Positions 62,715-64,000 of a stretch of 64,000 nucleotides of DNA are shown in pieces. The notes beneath the pieces were generated by a model. It had not been told where the DNA came from, did not search any database, and saw only the letters and a program-made list of their open reading frames with translations. The DNA is from Flavobacterium succinicans LMG 10402 (GTDB taxonomy: Bacteria > Bacteroidota > Bacteroidia > Flavobacteriales > Flavobacteriaceae): contig NZ_JATV01000005.1 of the NCBI RefSeq assembly GCF_000611675.1, forward strand, positions 1-64,000, given 5' to 3'. A program made the position numbers and the translations under genes. Position 1 is the first letter of the stretch, and each line of letters begins with the position of its first letter.

Positions 62715-64000
62715 ACTATCATACAACGCTAAATCATAGTCATAAATATCTTTTCTAAAAAAAAGCCGCCCTTTTTGGCTCCAAGCCGTCCAATACCAAA
62801 CATGAAGGTTGTATTTTTTTTCAATTTTGATATAGTGTGTTTTTCTAGTTGCTACTACTGAATCCATTTTTTCTTTGGGCCATTGTTCTGAATGATTTAA
62901 AAAATATTCAGCCAATTCCAGCGGTTTCTCCACTCTTATACATCCCGAACTCAGCGAACGATTGCTCAAACCAAACAAATTGCGATGATTGGTATCGTGC
63001 AAATAAATACTGTGACGATTTGGAAAAAGTATTTTCATTTCCCCCAAAGTGTTATCGGGTCCTGGACCTTGCACATAGCGATAAGCATGCGGTTTTGTAG
63101 CATTCCAAGCATGGGGAGCAACCACTTCATTAGTACTACTATATATGGTGATATTTTTATTCAATAAATAATTCCTATTCTTTAACATAGCCGGCACAAT
63201 GTCTTCCACTAAAATAGTTGGAGGTATCGTCCAAGTCGGATTCAATACAATTGTTCTTAAATACGAATCTAAAATTGGTGTCTTCCTTTTTGAAGTCCCA
63301 ACTACAATTTTATGCACCAAAGTGGTATCTTGATTTTCAACCACCCACAATTTATAATCAGGAATATTTATAAAAACAGCATCTTCGTTCTGTAAAGCTT
63401 CAAACCATCTCCATCTTTCCAAATTAGCAATAATCTGTTTTTCTCTAATCGCTTTTGAAACATTCAATGCTTCAATAGTACCTTGTCCAATTACACCATC
63501 TTGCACTAAACCATGACGTTCCTGAAAACGTTTAATTGCCGCTAACGTCTGTCCATCGTATTTTGAAGTCAACGAATCCCTTGTTTTCAAATCTCCCCAA
63601 TACCTGAGAATTTTTTTAATGGTTTTCATTTCAACCACATTATCATTAACTTGAATATTTTTAGAATATACTATTGGTGCAAATTCTTGATCATCATATT
63701 GACGAATAATTTTCAACGCTTCGAGTAACTGATGATAGACTTCAGTAGTAGGCCTGCACTTTTCGACTAAATCTTTGAAAGATTTTTTTTGAAAAGCCTC
63801 AGACAACAACAGATTGACATTAAAAGGAGTTTTCTTTAAATCCCAAGTATCATAGACAATTTTAGGATCAAGTTTACCGTTTTTTAATTGCGATAACAAC
63901 TGTTGAATATTTGAGGTAATCAAAATATCATATTCAATTAATTCCTTTTCGGTCAAATCAGCATGTCTTTTTTCATATAATTCTAAAGTACTCCATTGAT
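62703..64000 (-). CDS. L,D-transpeptidase, YcbB-like (5' end beyond right edge)
   Basis: At least 432 codons are visible and the frame stays open to the window edge, so the true start lies outside; the TTG at 63956 is not the real start. Seen: an N-terminal scaffold region, a peptidoglycan-binding domain (TLAAIKRFQERHGLVQDGVIGQGTIEALN), then a YkuD catalytic domain with YLHDTNHRNLFGLSNRSLSSGCIRVE holding the catalytic His and Cys. This order is that of LdtD/YcbB enzymes, which form 3-3 cross-links. The 3' end overlaps the convergent YkuD_2 gene by 12 bases. Confidence 0.9.
   Translation of the reverse strand, partial: QWSTLELYEKRHADLTEKELIEYDILITSNIQQLLSQLKNGKLDPKIVYDTWDLKKTPFNVNLLLSEAFQKKSFKDLVEKCRPTTEVYHQLLEALKIIRQYDDQEFAPIVYSKNIQVNDNVVEMKTIKKILRYWGDLKTRDSLTSKYDGQTLAAIKRFQERHGLVQDGVIGQGTIEALNVSKAIREKQIIANLERWRWFEALQNEDAVFINIPDYKLWVVENQDTTLVHKIVVGTSKRKTPILDSYLRTIVLNPTWTIPPTILVEDIVPAMLKNRNYLLNKNITIYSSTNEVVAPHAWNATKPHAYRYVQGPGPDNTLGEMKILFPNRHSIYLHDTNHRNLFGLSNRSLSSGCIRVEKPLELAEYFLNHSEQWPKEKMDSVVATRKTHYIKIEKKYNLHVWYWTAWSQKGRLFFRKDIYDYDLALYDSLRR

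Noticed and set aside
1-64000. CRISPR arrays, insertion sequences, prophage or toxin-antitoxin genes.
   Set aside because: No regularly spaced direct repeats, transposase, integrase, capsid or toxin-like genes were seen on either strand.

Overview
The window looks like part of the chromosome of a Flavobacterium or a close relative (Bacteroidota, Flavobacteriaceae). The DNA is strongly AT-rich. Several promoters fit the Bacteroidota pattern TTG, about 19-20 bases, then TAnnTTTG, and Shine-Dalgarno sequences are mostly missing. The gene content also fits: a SusC/SusD pair, an acylated-ornithine arginine pathway, a YtxJ bacilliredoxin, DUF5916 barrels and many SPI/LPB-type exported proteins. I saw no phage, insertion sequence, CRISPR array or rRNA. 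Both edges cut genes: nagB at the left and an L,D-transpeptidase at the right.

Layout. 1-9089: a carbohydrate-uptake block with nagB, a SusD-like lipoprotein, a SusC-like porin, a LytS/LytTR two-component pair and a FucP-type sugar transporter, which reads as the edge of a GlcNAc/chitin utilisation locus. 9131-18900: housekeeping genes (apt, tRNA-Arg(ACG), a pentapeptide-repeat protein, a three-part MacAB-like exporter, miaE, glyA, fahA, a lipoprotein). 19029-30180: a large arginine-proline cluster in the order leader ORF, GNAT, argG, argC, argD, proA, proB, argF', argB, argE, argH, closed by a strong terminator. 30269-38256: two membrane proteins of unknown role, a GNAT, YtxJ, clpB, DUF808 and DUF1801 proteins. 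38379-43578: an exported protein, a glyoxalase-like protein, agmatine-to-putrescine genes aguB-aguA, then sigZ, a small thioredoxin-fold protein and an ArsP-type permease. 43641-56705: an M1 peptidase, an aldose epimerase, a GNAT, a TonB receptor, smpB, pcm, an oxidoreductase, a 3-hydroxybutyryl-CoA dehydrogenase and gpmI. 56828-64000: two tandem DUF5916 barrel proteins and two convergent L,D-transpeptidases.

The arginine-proline cluster is the most interesting part. It makes arginine through acylated intermediates and proline from the same precursor, glutamate. Upstream of it a predicted promoter sits almost on the start codon of a 26-codon ORF whose two arginine codons are both CGG. Most gene junctions inside the cluster hold palindromic or hairpin-forming DNA, from at least four repeat families. 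Two families show base changes that keep the pairing, and three recur elsewhere in the window. The carbamoyltransferase carries Ser at the position that separates the known acetyl- and succinyl-ornithine enzymes, so its acyl substrate is open.
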